Source: Shimia abyssi
GTDB taxonomy: Bacteria > Pseudomonadota > Alphaproteobacteria > Rhodobacterales > Rhodobacteraceae
Assembly: GCF_003014475.1 (NCBI RefSeq)
Contig: NZ_PYGJ01000014.1
Location: 1-64,000 of the forward strand
Reading direction: 5' to 3'
Length of the DNA stretch: 64,000 nucleotides
Both the position numbers and the translations under genes were made by a program. Under the pieces are notes generated by a model. The model had not been told where the DNA came from. It made no database searches and saw nothing but the letters and a program-made list of their open reading frames with translations. Shown here in pieces: positions 1 through 8,175 of this stretch (its first letter is position 1; each line of letters opens with the position of its first letter).

Positions 1-60
1 GGTGGGCAGTCTCAGCGTTTTGAGGTGATGGGCCAGGAGCAGTTCCGGAGCGCTCGTCAT
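1..60 (-). CDS. istB: IS21-family ATP-binding protein IstB, N-terminal fragment (cut by window edge)
   Basis: Reading the minus strand from an ATG at 60 gives MTSAPELLLAHHLKTLRLPT, which resembles the first residues of IS21-family IstB helper ATPases. A GGAGG ribosome-binding site sits 6 bases upstream (67-71 on the plus strand). The rest of the gene lies beyond the left edge. IstB is the AAA+ partner of the IstA transposase, but the sequence upstream on the minus strand (beyond 60) is occupied by a different plus-strand gene, so a full-length istA is not next to it. Only 20 residues are visible, so the call rests on family recognition. Confidence 0.7.
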   Translation of the reverse strand, partial: MTSAPELLLAHHLKTLRLPT

Positions 61-130
61 GCTCGACCTCCGCCCAGCAGGCTCATGTAGGATGCCCCTC
101 GCTCATCAAAGCAAACACAGGAGATGAGCG

Positions 131-559
131 ATGATGGATTTTGTAACGAATGTCTTAAAGATTTTTGGAATCGTGTTTCTGCGGTTTCGTCCGGTGCCTC
201 GGATCTGGAATGTTTGGTTAGTGGGGGTCAACCTGATGTGCCTGTACTTCATCGGGCATCTTGAGGCGCAGGTGGTTCTGGGCACGACGCTTTTGTCGGT
301 CGTCGTTCAGGCGATGATATATGGCCAGTTCGGCTTCACGCGGGTCCTGGGTATCGGCCACTTGCTTTGGATTCCAATGTTCGCCTGGTTAGCGACGCGC
401 TGGGATAGCATAGCCGCACACCCCGACTTGTTTGTTTGGATCGCTGTGCTGGCCGTTACCAACACTGTGTCGTTCGTAATCGACATCGCCGATGTGACAC
501 GCTTCGTTAATGGCGAGCGCACACCCCATTACAGCTGGGCTCGCGACTCCGCTGCCTGA
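131..559 (+). CDS. Small integral membrane protein of unknown function
   Basis: A 142-residue protein with about four hydrophobic segments (roughly residues 27-45, 48-66, 73-92 and 98-118) and little soluble sequence. The start is an ATG 7 bases after AGGAG (119-123). I do not recognise the family. It lies between an istB fragment and a methyltransferase gene in a region of mobile-element remnants, so it is probably accessory cargo. No partner or substrate is suggested by the sequence. Confidence 0.55.
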   Translation: MMDFVTNVLKIFGIVFLRFRPVPRIWNVWLVGVNLMCLYFIGHLEAQVVLGTTLLSVVVQAMIYGQFGFTRVLGIGHLLWIPMFAWLATRWDSIAAHPDLFVWIAVLAVTNTVSFVIDIADVTRFVNGERTPHYSWARDSAA

Positions 560-621
560 CCCCGCACGCTGTAGCCGCGTTCTCAGAATTCCAGCGGCCC
601 GTTTAACTTAGGAGATGTCCA

Positions 622-1542
622 TTGTCTGAATTAGTACACGCTTCCCGCTTCGGGTCATCCGGCACGCCGGTTTCGCCGATCGTCGAGTTCTGGAACAACA
701 CTCTCGCCCCCAAGTTCCTGACCTATCGCCACATCCTCGAGGGCGGCCTATCGCGCCACGGCGACCAGGTTTTTCCGCTCATTGATATCCGAAAGGGCGA
801 ACGGTTGCTCGATGTCGGCTGCGGTTTCGGTGACATGACACTAGCTCTTGCTCGGAAGGTTGGACAATGCGGACATGTGACCGGGGTCGACTGTTGCCCT
901 GATTTCCTCAATGTTGCGCAATCGGATCTCGATGTCTCGGGCCTCGGCAATGTGACATATCACGTTGCTGATGCAGAAAGCGGGCTGCCGAAACAACGAT
1001 TTGACAGCATCTTTGCTCGCTTCGGCACGATGTTTTTCGTGAATCCGGTCGCGGGTCTCCACAGCATGTGTACGGCACTCCGACCCGGAGGACGTATGAC
1101 CCATATCGTCTGGCGCGATCGTTCGGAAAATCCTTGGCTTGATGCAGCAAGGTCGGTTCTTCTTGAGCATCTTCCCCAACCGGAAACAGATGCGCCCAGT
1201 TGCGGTCCGGGCCCGTTTTCAATGGCTGATCCCAAGTTGGTCTGCACGCAGATGAAAGCGGCGGGTTTCATGGATATCTCGTTCCAGAAGATTGACGCCA
1301 TGGTTCTGGTCGGACGGACCATAGACGAGGCCATCGCATTTCAACTTGCACTCGGGCCTGCAGGCGAGATCTTCCGGACCGCCGGCGATGAGGCGATGCG
1401 CAAGCAGCGAGCCATCGAAGCAGACCTGCGCGATCTGTTTACTACCGCAGATCGTCACAATGACGGCATTTGGATGGAAAGTGCTTCGTGGATGATTACC
1501 GCCACGTCGCCGCAAGATCGCGATAGGGGACGTCATGACTAG
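622..1542 (+). CDS. Class I SAM-dependent methyltransferase
   Basis: A 306-residue protein with the SAM-binding glycine-rich loop DVGCGFG at residues 64-70 and an acidic residue at the end of the next strand (GVDCCP), as in class I (Rossmann-fold) methyltransferases of the UbiE/Methyltransf_11-25 type. The C-terminal third has no recognisable domain and may form the acceptor-binding part. The start is TTG, with GGAG at 611-614. The 3' end overlaps the next gene by 8 bases, so the two are probably co-transcribed and translationally coupled. The acceptor substrate cannot be read from the sequence. Confidence 0.8.
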   Translation: MSELVHASRFGSSGTPVSPIVEFWNNTLAPKFLTYRHILEGGLSRHGDQVFPLIDIRKGERLLDVGCGFGDMTLALARKVGQCGHVTGVDCCPDFLNVAQSDLDVSGLGNVTYHVADAESGLPKQRFDSIFARFGTMFFVNPVAGLHSMCTALRPGGRMTHIVWRDRSENPWLDAARSVLLEHLPQPETDAPSCGPGPFSMADPKLVCTQMKAAGFMDISFQKIDAMVLVGRTIDEAIAFQLALGPAGEIFRTAGDEAMRKQRAIEADLRDLFTTADRHNDGIWMESASWMITATSPQDRDRGRHD

Positions 1543-2068
1543 CCCTTCCGAAGTATGGCCAGAAAATCTCGAGACCCATGCTGCGTTTGAAGGTGGATGT
1601 ACTTGCGGCCAAGTTAGGTATCGATTGTCTTCGCGGCCTCTAATCGTGCATGGCTGCCATTGCACCCTTTGCCAAAGGCAATCAGGTGGAGCATATGCGG
1701 TCAATGCTCTCATTGAACAAGACCGCGTAGAAGTCCTTTCCGGATCGATGAGAGTTGTCCGCGTTTCCACGCCGAGTGGGGCAGGGCAGTCCATTACCCG
1801 CTGCGAGACTTGCGGTGTGGCGGTCTGGAGTAAGTATCATGCCCTGCCGAAGATCGGAAACGAGGTGCTGTTCATTCGCGTCGGGACGCTGGACGATCCC
1901 GCGACAATGCCGCCCGATGTGCATATCCACACCTCATCCAAGCAGCCTTATGTCACCCTTTCCGAACACACGCGGAGGTTTGAAGAATTCTACACCCCCC
2001 AAAGCGTCTGGTCGCAAGGAAGCATCAAGCGATATTCGGAAGTGGTCAAAACTCATGGTTTGGGATGA
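1535..2068 (+). CDS. GFA / CENP-V family zinc-binding protein
   Basis: A 177-residue protein with the cysteine pattern of the GFA (glutathione-dependent formaldehyde-activating enzyme-like) fold: CTC at 22-24, CHCTLC at 41-46 and CETC at 90-93, together able to bind two structural zinc ions. Despite the family name, most members have no proven formaldehyde activity, so no reaction is assigned. The ATG lies inside the end of the methyltransferase gene. About 270 bases follow before the convergent flavoprotein gene, and I see no gene or clear terminator in them. Confidence 0.8.
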   Translation: MTSPSEVWPENLETHAAFEGGCTCGQVRYRLSSRPLIVHGCHCTLCQRQSGGAYAVNALIEQDRVEVLSGSMRVVRVSTPSGAGQSITRCETCGVAVWSKYHALPKIGNEVLFIRVGTLDDPATMPPDVHIHTSSKQPYVTLSEHTRRFEEFYTPQSVWSQGSIKRYSEVVKTHGLG

Positions 2069-2336
2069 ACACCTGTTCTGGTTGGACCGCGATGTGTTGC
2101 TTTCCAACCTCGTAGCCGATCCGGATCTTTCGATCGTTTGAAGGTCGCTGACTAGAGCTACCGGCCCTGTCCGGCAGCCGCCTAACAACAAATCTATTCC
2201 ATCGCGTTTTCTTGGATTCAGCCTTTGCGGGAAGACCCACTTTCAATCACGACAAAGAAGACGCGCATTTGCAACCAAACGTCAGATGTGTCGAGTGACG
2301 TATGGGGTGTTCAACCGAAATCGATGCTCCTAGACG

Positions 2337-3836
2337 CTAGTTCAAAGAAGCGCAGCGCACCTCGAAACGATCAGCGACCCGATCAAGGACGGCTCTGCAA
2401 TGCGCGATGTCTTCATTAGCCGTTGCCTTCATTTGATAAAGCGCCGCCATTCTTCTGGGAAACGGATACCACCTGTCCAAATCAAGGCCACACCTATCAA
2501 GGAGCATCATCGGCAGTGTCTGAACTGCAATCACTTGGTTCATATATGCCTGTGCCGCAGATGCGCCGACCCAAGCATTTCGATCTTTGCGAAACAACGC
2601 CTCTAGATCCAGTGTATAAAAACCTCTCCCCCTAAGCTCTCCCCGATATAGGAGGTGCATCAAAAAGAAACCTGCGACGCTTGTCAGAAAATGGAACGCG
2701 TCCCTCGCATTGATGGAGACAATTGTTCCATGTGGCGAAATGCAGGACATCGGTTCAGCCATTTCATCCGCCCTGAAGAAGCTACCTGTACAGTTGACGA
2801 AAATGCTACCTGGCTCGACCTCTAGTGGTTCACCATTCCGAAGTAGTATCTCGAGTCCTTCTTGCGTCCCTGCAACATCAACAAGGTAATCGCCGATAGT
2901 CTGCTGCAGTCCCGAAGCGATCCTATGATGCTCTTCTTCTGACTGCAGGCCATAGAGGAACACGCCGTTGGGACTTTGCGTATCGGTCGCGTGATGACGC
3001 CTGAAGTGATCAATGGTCTGCGTTTCATTGTCGCCGTCAAACTTTAGCGCCAAGTCGCGGAACAACCGAGAAACGGGCAGGCCAGATGTCCAACGTTTCA
3101 ATCCGTTGGGAATATATTTTGTCCGATTGAGGAAATTCGTTCCACGACCGTTTATCAACGATACCTTGCGACCATCACCCTTCGCTAATACTGCCAAGAC
3201 AGTGTCCATACCGGTCTTTCCACCACCAACGACATAGACTGGAGTGCTGGGATGAGACTTGAGCGTTTCAAGAAGGTCTTGTGGGATGATCGAAGCTACC
3301 GCATCAGTACTGAATGCTAGTGGTTGCGTTTCCTTGTAGTTCAATCCCGGCGCATACACTGCCTGTCGAGCTTCAATCGTCGCTTTCTGGTCGGGATGGT
3401 CGTTGCGGTGAAAGACAATTCTAGCTCGATATCCTTCCGATGTTCCGACCTCATTACTCGAGACAACCTTCGTCTCGAAACAACAGTCCAGGTTAACGAG
3501 TTTTGCAACAGATTCGAGCGAGCTGGAAAGATGGTCTCGCACCTCATCACGTCTCGCCAGATAATCCCTCGGCTTCCTCCAATCCCACCGCAAATCTCCA
3601 ACAGTGAACATAGGGTGCGGCTGATGCAATCGAACGAAATCATAAGCGGTATTCCACATACCACCAGCCATCGCCTTCTCATCGAGCAAAAGAACACTAG
3701 AGCCCTTAGGTAAGTACCGGGTGGCGGCGTAAAGCGCGTTCAATCCGGCGACTCCCGCCCCAATGACCACAAGGTCGTAAACTTTGGTGACATCAACTTG
3801 GTTTTGAAAGGTATCTTTGGAAATTTGATCCAGCAC
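2337..3836 (-). CDS. FAD/NAD(P)-binding flavoprotein (monooxygenase-like)
   Basis: A 499-residue protein with two Rossmann dinucleotide folds: GAGVAG at 26-31 for FAD, followed by an acidic strand end (LLDEK), and GGGKTG at 204-209 for NAD(P)H. The layout fits flavin-containing monooxygenases and related amine or thioredoxin-reductase-like flavoproteins. The open frame continues upstream to 4061, but I place the start at GTG 3836. It has a GGAGG 5 bases upstream, and the residues before it are low-complexity and cysteine-rich, not protein-like. The gene faces the decayed IS1182-like element about 230 bases upstream. Local base composition is more AT-rich than the core genes, which fits acquired DNA. 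The substrate is unknown. Confidence 0.75.
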   Translation of the reverse strand: MLDQISKDTFQNQVDVTKVYDLVVIGAGVAGLNALYAATRYLPKGSSVLLLDEKAMAGGMWNTAYDFVRLHQPHPMFTVGDLRWDWRKPRDYLARRDEVRDHLSSSLESVAKLVNLDCCFETKVVSSNEVGTSEGYRARIVFHRNDHPDQKATIEARQAVYAPGLNYKETQPLAFSTDAVASIIPQDLLETLKSHPSTPVYVVGGGKTGMDTVLAVLAKGDGRKVSLINGRGTNFLNRTKYIPNGLKRWTSGLPVSRLFRDLALKFDGDNETQTIDHFRRHHATDTQSPNGVFLYGLQSEEEHHRIASGLQQTIGDYLVDVAGTQEGLEILLRNGEPLEVEPGSIFVNCTGSFFRADEMAEPMSCISPHGTIVSINARDAFHFLTSVAGFFLMHLLYRGELRGRGFYTLDLEALFRKDRNAWVGASAAQAYMNQVIAVQTLPMMLLDRCGLDLDRWYPFPRRMAALYQMKATANEDIAHCRAVLDRVADRFEVRCASLN

Positions 3837-4062
3837 TACAGCCTCCAGAACAATATGGCGCAGAATAACACAGCGTCTCGAAAACACCGAATCTGCGTCT
3901 GCCTTGTCGTTGCAATTGAATGTCTGCGTCGCGCACCCATATCCGCCAAGATCCACCACAGCGCCAACAGGTCGTTGGCAATCCCAGGTAACACTCTCTG
4001 GTGCAATCGCGGAGAAAGGCAGGTACGAGCTCTTTTTGTGCTTCGGCCCAACCTGCGGCACC

Positions 4063-4093
4063 GGTCAAAAGGGCCAATTCTGTTGAAAAACTC
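4063..4093 (+). repeat. Putative left terminal inverted repeat of the IS1182-like element
   Basis: The shared part with the right end is a TTCTGTTGAAAAAC-type block (TTCCGTGAAAAAC on the other end, read inward) plus an outer GGTC. The match is imperfect, with at least one single-base gap, as expected for an old copy. Confidence 0.45.
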
Positions 4094-4152
4094 TTGCTTG
4101 ATGGGGTGCCTATTCGCTGATTCAATTGCCGTATTGATTGGGGGATTTCGCG

Positions 4153-5576
4153 ATGATGGGAACGAAGCAGGAAGCGCAAGCAGCTTTGTTTTATGAGTTC
4201 TCGTTGGAGGGTCATATCCCGCAGGATCATCTGCTGCGGTTGATCGACCGGTTCGTTGATCTGGACGACACTCGGCAGTATCTGGCCGAGTTTTACAGCC
4301 ACACAGGACGTCCTTCCATCGACCCTGAACTGCTGATCCGCATGCTGTTGGTGGGCTATTGCTTCGACATCCGATCTGAGCGGCGGCTGTGTGAAGAGGT
4401 GCATTTGAACCTCGCGTATCGTTGGTTCTGCCGCCTCAAATTGTCTGACCCAGTGCCGAACCATTCGACCTTTTCCAAGAACCGACACGGGCGTTTCCGT
4501 GAGAGCGCACTGTTGCGTCATTTGTTTGAGAAGACTGTAGCGCGGTGCATTGCGGATGGCTTGGTAAGCGGGCAACGCCTTGCAGCAGACGCTAACCTGA
4601 TCGAAGCAGATGCGAACAAACAGAACTCCACACCAAAGGAAGACTGGGATCACAGTGCCGTCGATCCAAACGATGCGCCGCGTGCTGTGAAGGAATATCT
4701 GGATGTTTTGGACGACGCAGCTTTTGGCGCTGCATCTGAGGTTGAACCCAAGTTCACATCACATTCTGATTCATCAAGCCAATGCCTCTCGTGACATTGC
4801 TGCGCAATGCACTGCCGGTAATAGACGGCGGCGCGCAAAGTTCCAGCATTCTTTGTGTATTCAACCAACTATTTGATCGACGCTGATCACAGCGTCATCG
4901 TGGATGTGGAAGGCACAAGATCGATCCGACAGGCAGAAGTTGTCTCTTTGCGCACCATGTTGGACCGGATCAAAGTGCAGCATGATATTGATCCTGAGAG
5001 ATTGATCGCAGACAGCGCCTATGGATCAGGGCCGATGTCGGGATGGCTCGTTGATCGCGACATCAAACCCCATATTCCTGTGCTGGACAAAGCAGGGCGG
5101 ACAGACGGCACATGCTCTCGCACCGACTTTGAATGGGACCCGGAGAACAATCAGTACATCTGCCCCGAAGGTGAACCGCTCAAGCAGTTCCGGCGCAACT
5201 ACTCTGATCCTAACCGGGGTCCGGACGGCAAAGGTGTCGCCAAATACCGTGCATTGAAACTGACGTGCAAAGCATGTCCGTCAAAAGCTAAATGCTGCCC
5301 AAATGCCGACTTCCGCTCCATCACTCGAGAAGACTATGAAGACGCCCGCCAGATCGCTCGCGATATAGCCAAGACCAAGCAATACAAAATCTCAATGCGG
5401 CCCGAAAGAAGGTGGAAATGCTCTTCGCTCACCTCAAACGCATCCTCGGCCTGGGACGGCTCAGATTGCGTGGCCCATGTGGCGCAAATGACGAATTCCT
5501 GCTCGCCGCAACCGCCCAAAACCTCCGCAAACTCGCCAAGATCTTTCCTGCACCGCAGCAATTGCGCAAAGCCTGA
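4153..5576 (+). pseudogene. IS1182-family transposase, inactivated (insertion with stops, then frameshift)
   Basis: Three blocks together make one IS1182-type transposase: an N-terminal DUF772-like part (4153-4791), a DDE-type catalytic part with a cysteine-rich insert (CPEGE..CKACPSKAKCCP, to about 5400), and a C-terminal tail ending at TGA 5574-5576. Blocks one and two are in the same frame but separated by about 39 extra bases near 4783-4822, carrying TGA (4792-4794) and followed by TAG where TGG is expected. Near 5400 a single base is missing from a GGGCC run; restoring it puts the frame back into RKKVEMLFAHLKRILG and the C-terminal tail. The gene cannot make a full transposase. The start is the ATG at 4153 or 4156. 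Confidence 0.8.
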
Positions 5577-5632
5577 CAGGTAATGCGCTCACGCTCCGCC
5601 TGGATCGCTACTTTCTGCGCCAGCAACACCTT

Positions 5633-5662
5633 GTTTTTCACGGAATCGGCGGGCACCAGACC
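5633..5662 (-). repeat. Putative right terminal inverted repeat of the IS1182-like element
   Basis: The plus strand reads GTTTTTCACGGAATCGG then CGGGCACCAGACC, an imperfect reverse complement of the left end. It starts about 55 bases after the transposase stop codon, and the degenerate TTCGCTGC repeat begins directly after it. Confidence 0.45.
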
Positions 5663-5736
5663 TTCGCTGCGCTTTGAACCAAAGTCTGCTCAGCGGACAA
5701 AGTGAGCTTTCGCTGCGGCTGTGCCAAGGTCCGCTT
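5663..5736 (+). repeat. Degenerate paired repeat, left copy
   Basis: Two related units lie here, 5663-5689 and 5708-5736. Each begins TTCGCTGC and ends CCAAAGTCTGC or CCAAGGTCCGCTT. The unit at 5708 matches the one at 7622 at 24 of 29 positions, and the 5663 unit matches 7576 at about 20 of 27. The spacing between units is 45 bases here and 46 in the right copy. The sequence is non-coding. Confidence 0.6.
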
Positions 5737-5748
5737 TGTGCCAGGCTG

Positions 5749-6138
5749 TTATCCATTCCCTGTTTGATGGGAATACGCATCTGCGTCAAACCATCCTCGT
5801 GAAGCCTGAACTTCCATCTCGTGGTTCAAATCCCATTCCTCCCAACCATGGATTTTGAGTGGATTGCCACTGGCTGCGTCATGCCCCGTGAAAGTCCACA
5901 GAAAGAGCGCGTGCTGCCCGGAAATGCGCACGTCATCGCAGGTGAGCGTCAGGTCTGGCACATCTCTGAAAAAACCATCTGCCATATCCTGCACCCGGTC
6001 CTGACCGGACCACGGCTCACCCCGATTGATCACGATCTCGCCGTCCTGTGCATAAAATGATGCAACGGCCTCAGCGGATTTCGAGTTCCAAGCATTTGTG
6101 TAATCCTGTGCCATTTGCGCGATTTTCATGGTGTCCAT
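5749..6138 (-). CDS. SnoaL-like (NTF2-fold) polyketide cyclase / ketosteroid-isomerase family protein
   Basis: A 129-residue protein with the NTF2-like pattern: an N-terminal helix (YTNAWNSKSAEAVASFYAQDGE), G-P/W loop, and strands ending in the EEWDL..ASRGWFDA motif seen in SnoaL-like proteins. The frame extends upstream to 6333, but the ATG at 6138 has GGAAG just upstream and begins where family similarity begins. The family covers isomerases, cyclases and binding proteins, so no reaction is assigned. It is divergent from the winged-helix/hydrolase gene about 96 bases away, which may regulate it. Confidence 0.75.
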   Translation of the reverse strand: MDTMKIAQMAQDYTNAWNSKSAEAVASFYAQDGEIVINRGEPWSGQDRVQDMADGFFRDVPDLTLTCDDVRISGQHALFLWTFTGHDAASGNPLKIHGWEEWDLNHEMEVQASRGWFDADAYSHQTGNG

Positions 6139-6234
6139 CTTAACTTCCTTTGTGACTTCTATTGTCTCAGGAATGTCGCCGAACCAATACGTTTGCGCTT
6201 GAGGAAAGCCTTGGGAAACTATTAGGATTTTCCT

Positions 6235-7461
6235 GTGATTGACCCAATTGTGAAAGAAGACTCGGTGCGAGCTATGCAAAAATACAAGTTTGGCGGTTTT
6301 GTTCTCGACCCAGAGCAGCACAGTCTGATGCATTCAGGAGCACCGGTTTCGATTGAACCGAAAGTGTTCGATCTTTTGTTGCTTTTGGTGAAAAACGCAG
6401 GTGAATTGATCAGCCGCGACACATTGATCGAACGCATCTGGCAAGGGCGTATCGTCTCAGACTCTGCGATCAGCGCCTGCGTTGCCGCAGCGCGACGGGC
6501 GGTCGGCGATGACGGGCAATCTCAGGCAGTTATCCGTACCGTAGCGCGGCGCGGCTTTTTATGTTGTGCCGAGGTGGAGGTTGTTGAAACCGCAGATGAA
6601 GCCCAATCCAGAGAGCTTTCGCCACGGCTCCAGTTTACGAAGAACCGCGAAGACAAATCTCTCGCCTTTACCGTGACAGGCGAAGGGCCACCGATCATCT
6701 ACAAGACCTTTGGCGGAACCAGTATCGAAGCCGACTGGAATTCCCCGTTTTTCCGCCCGTTGCTCGACGCAATCCGTGCGAAAAACACGCTGGTGCGCTT
6801 CGACGAAATGGGCAGCGGCCATTCTGATCTTGAAATGAATCCCGATAGGGTCGAGGCCGTAGCCTATGATTTATTGAGTGTTGCAGATGCCATCGGGCTG
6901 GACCGGTTCAGCTTGTTCAGCCAATCGGGCTCGGCCCTTTCCGCTGTATTTCTGGCAGCGCACTATCCAGACCGGGTTCAATCCATGGTATTGAATGGTG
7001 GTTATGTTGAAGGTCGGAATGTACGGCAGAACACCACTGGCACCCCAGAAATGCTGGGCATGATATCCGAAGGGTGGGACAAGCCGGACAGTAGCTTCCT
7101 ATTGGCCTATTCGTTGCTTTACTTCCCAGAAGGCCCGTTAGATTTGGCCAAGGATATCGTCGAGATTATGCACAAGTCCTGCCCGGCAGAAAACATGTTG
7201 CGCATGCGGAAATCGCATAGCGACGCGTCAGTGGCTGACTTCTTGCCCATGGTGCAATGCCCAACGTTTATCGTTCATGCCCGCAACGATTCAATCCACC
7301 CGCTTTCCCAGGCCAGAAAATTGGCCGCAGGCATCGCAGGTTCTGAACTATTGGTTCTGGATTCGGCAAATCACGTTCCCATGCCCAAAAGCCCGGATTG
7401 GAACGCATTTCTGGAGGCCACGCTGAGCTTCTTAAATGGGAATATGGATCACTTTAGATAG
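6235..7461 (+). CDS. Winged-helix (OmpR/CadC-type) DNA-binding domain fused to an alpha/beta hydrolase
   Basis: A 408-residue protein in two parts. Residues about 15-112 are an OmpR/CadC-type winged helix (FVLDPEQHSL, PKVFDLLLLLV, ELISRDTLIERIW, TVARRGFLC). Residues about 125-405 are an alpha/beta hydrolase with a probable nucleophile serine in FSQSGSA, an acid in HARNDS and a histidine in SANHVP. The nucleophile elbow is S-Q-S-G-S rather than G-x-S-x-G, so the domain may sense a ligand and not catalyse; that is inference. There is no transmembrane segment, unlike CadC. The start is GTG 6235 with AGGA at 6224-6227; an ATG at 6274 is possible. Divergent from the SnoaL-like gene. Confidence 0.8.
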   Translation: MIDPIVKEDSVRAMQKYKFGGFVLDPEQHSLMHSGAPVSIEPKVFDLLLLLVKNAGELISRDTLIERIWQGRIVSDSAISACVAAARRAVGDDGQSQAVIRTVARRGFLCCAEVEVVETADEAQSRELSPRLQFTKNREDKSLAFTVTGEGPPIIYKTFGGTSIEADWNSPFFRPLLDAIRAKNTLVRFDEMGSGHSDLEMNPDRVEAVAYDLLSVADAIGLDRFSLFSQSGSALSAVFLAAHYPDRVQSMVLNGGYVEGRNVRQNTTGTPEMLGMISEGWDKPDSSFLLAYSLLYFPEGPLDLAKDIVEIMHKSCPAENMLRMRKSHSDASVADFLPMVQCPTFIVHARNDSIHPLSQARKLAAGIAGSELLVLDSANHVPMPKSPDWNAFLEATLSFLNGNMDHFR

Positions 7462-7772
7462 CCAAATACTCAGTAGCGATCAGTGCTACTTCTACCCAAT
7501 CTAAGCACAGCTACTTAACAACTTCAGACATTCATCCAACGCGCGGCATCAGTTGCTTTGGGCTCATCGCAGCCATTCGCCGCGTTTGGTTTCAAGGTCT
7601 GCAATGCAGGACGAAGCACCTTTTCGCTGCAGTTGCTCCAAAGTCCGCTTCAACGTGTGAACGGCGGAGCAATACTCGTCCACGGTAGCGTCGGCGTTGT
7701 GCCGTCGCGGGCGGCGTAAAAGTCGTCCACTTTGGCCCTTTCGATATTCGGGAGGGCTTGGGGATTTTCACC
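7462..7772. other. Gene-free stretch holding the right copy of the paired repeat
   Basis: I see no gene in these 311 bases. The stretch contains the right copy of the degenerate paired repeat (7576-7650) and, at its end, the leader of the istA fragment with a GGGAGGG at about 7750. Confidence 0.5.
7576..7650 (+). repeat. Degenerate paired repeat, right copy
   Basis: Units at 7576-7602 (TTCGCCGCG to CAAGGTCTGC) and 7622-7650 (TTTCGCTGC to CCAAAGTCCGCTT) correspond in order, orientation and spacing to the units at 5663 and 5708. The pair therefore brackets the SnoaL-like gene and the fusion regulator. Confidence 0.6.
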
Positions 7773-7946
7773 GTGGAATTATATTTGAGGGTGCGCCGGG
7801 CTCATTTTCAGGATGGTCTGAGTGGTCGGCAGATTGCCCGCGATTTTGGCATCAGCCGGGATAGCGTCGCGAAGATGTTGGCCTATTCAGAGCCGCCTGG
7901 GTATCGACGGACGGCGCCGATCAAGCGGCCCAAGCTGGACCCGTAG
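7773..7946 (+). pseudogene. istA: IS21-family transposase IstA, N-terminal remnant
   Basis: From GTG 7773 the frame reads VELYLRVRRAHFQDGLS, then GRQIARDFGISRDSVAKML and a PPGYRR..KRPKLDP segment. This is the N-terminal helix-turn-helix part of IS21-family IstA. It stops at TAG after 57 residues, just where the linker to the DDE catalytic core should start, so about 85% of the protein is missing. It runs on the plus strand, opposite to the istB start at the left edge, so the two pieces are not simply halves of one interrupted element. A structured inverted repeat follows the stop by about 10 bases. Confidence 0.75.
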
Positions 7947-7955
7947 CCCTACAGG

Positions 7956-8032
7956 TTAAGCCGGCGCTGCTGCATCCGATCCTAACGGATCGTCCTCAGA
8001 CGCGCTGCCGGCTTAAGGCGCCCTTCGGGCGC
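7956..8032. repeat. Nested inverted repeats (three stem-loops)
   Basis: Outer arms TTAAGCCGGC (7956-7965) and GCCGGCTTAA (8007-8016) are perfect 10-base inverted copies. Between them is a second hairpin, CGATCC-TAAC-GGATCG (about 7977-7992). Directly after the right arm is GCGCCC-TTC-GGGCGC (8018-8032). No T-run follows, so it does not look like an ordinary terminator. It lies between the istA remnant and the end of the HUH-like gene and could be an origin-like or transposon-end structure, or a structured RNA. Confidence 0.6.
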
Positions 8033-8175
8033 TATCCTATGATTTGGTTTGATTAGCTGCCTGAGTGTCTGTCATTAGACAATAGGAAACAATTACCATC
8101 TCGCGATGGTGTCTGCTCGCACAATACCAGAAGTTGGTTTACCCTTAGCGTCGCACCAGGTTCCAGAATTCTGTA

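Larger units (their letters stand above)
4063..5662 (+). mobile_element. Decayed IS1182-like insertion sequence
   Basis: An approximately 1.6-kb insertion sequence defined by a broken transposase gene and imperfect terminal inverted repeats. The left end (4063-4093) reads GGTCAAAAGGGCCAATTCTG followed by TTGAAAAAC. The right end (5633-5662) read in reverse gives GGTCTGGTGCCCGCCGATTCC followed by GTGAAAAAC. The boundaries are by eye and could shift by several bases. No target-site duplication was identified. The element lies between the flavoprotein gene and a SnoaL-like gene. Confidence 0.65.

Noticed and set aside
3837-4061. N-terminal extension of the flavoprotein frame to 4061
   Set aside because: The extra 75 residues have no family character, while GTG 3836 has a GGAGG just upstream and begins where the FAD fold begins.
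3793-4653. Minus-strand frame across the left part of the IS1182-like element
   Set aside because: It is antisense to the transposase and crosses the element end, which a real gene would not do.
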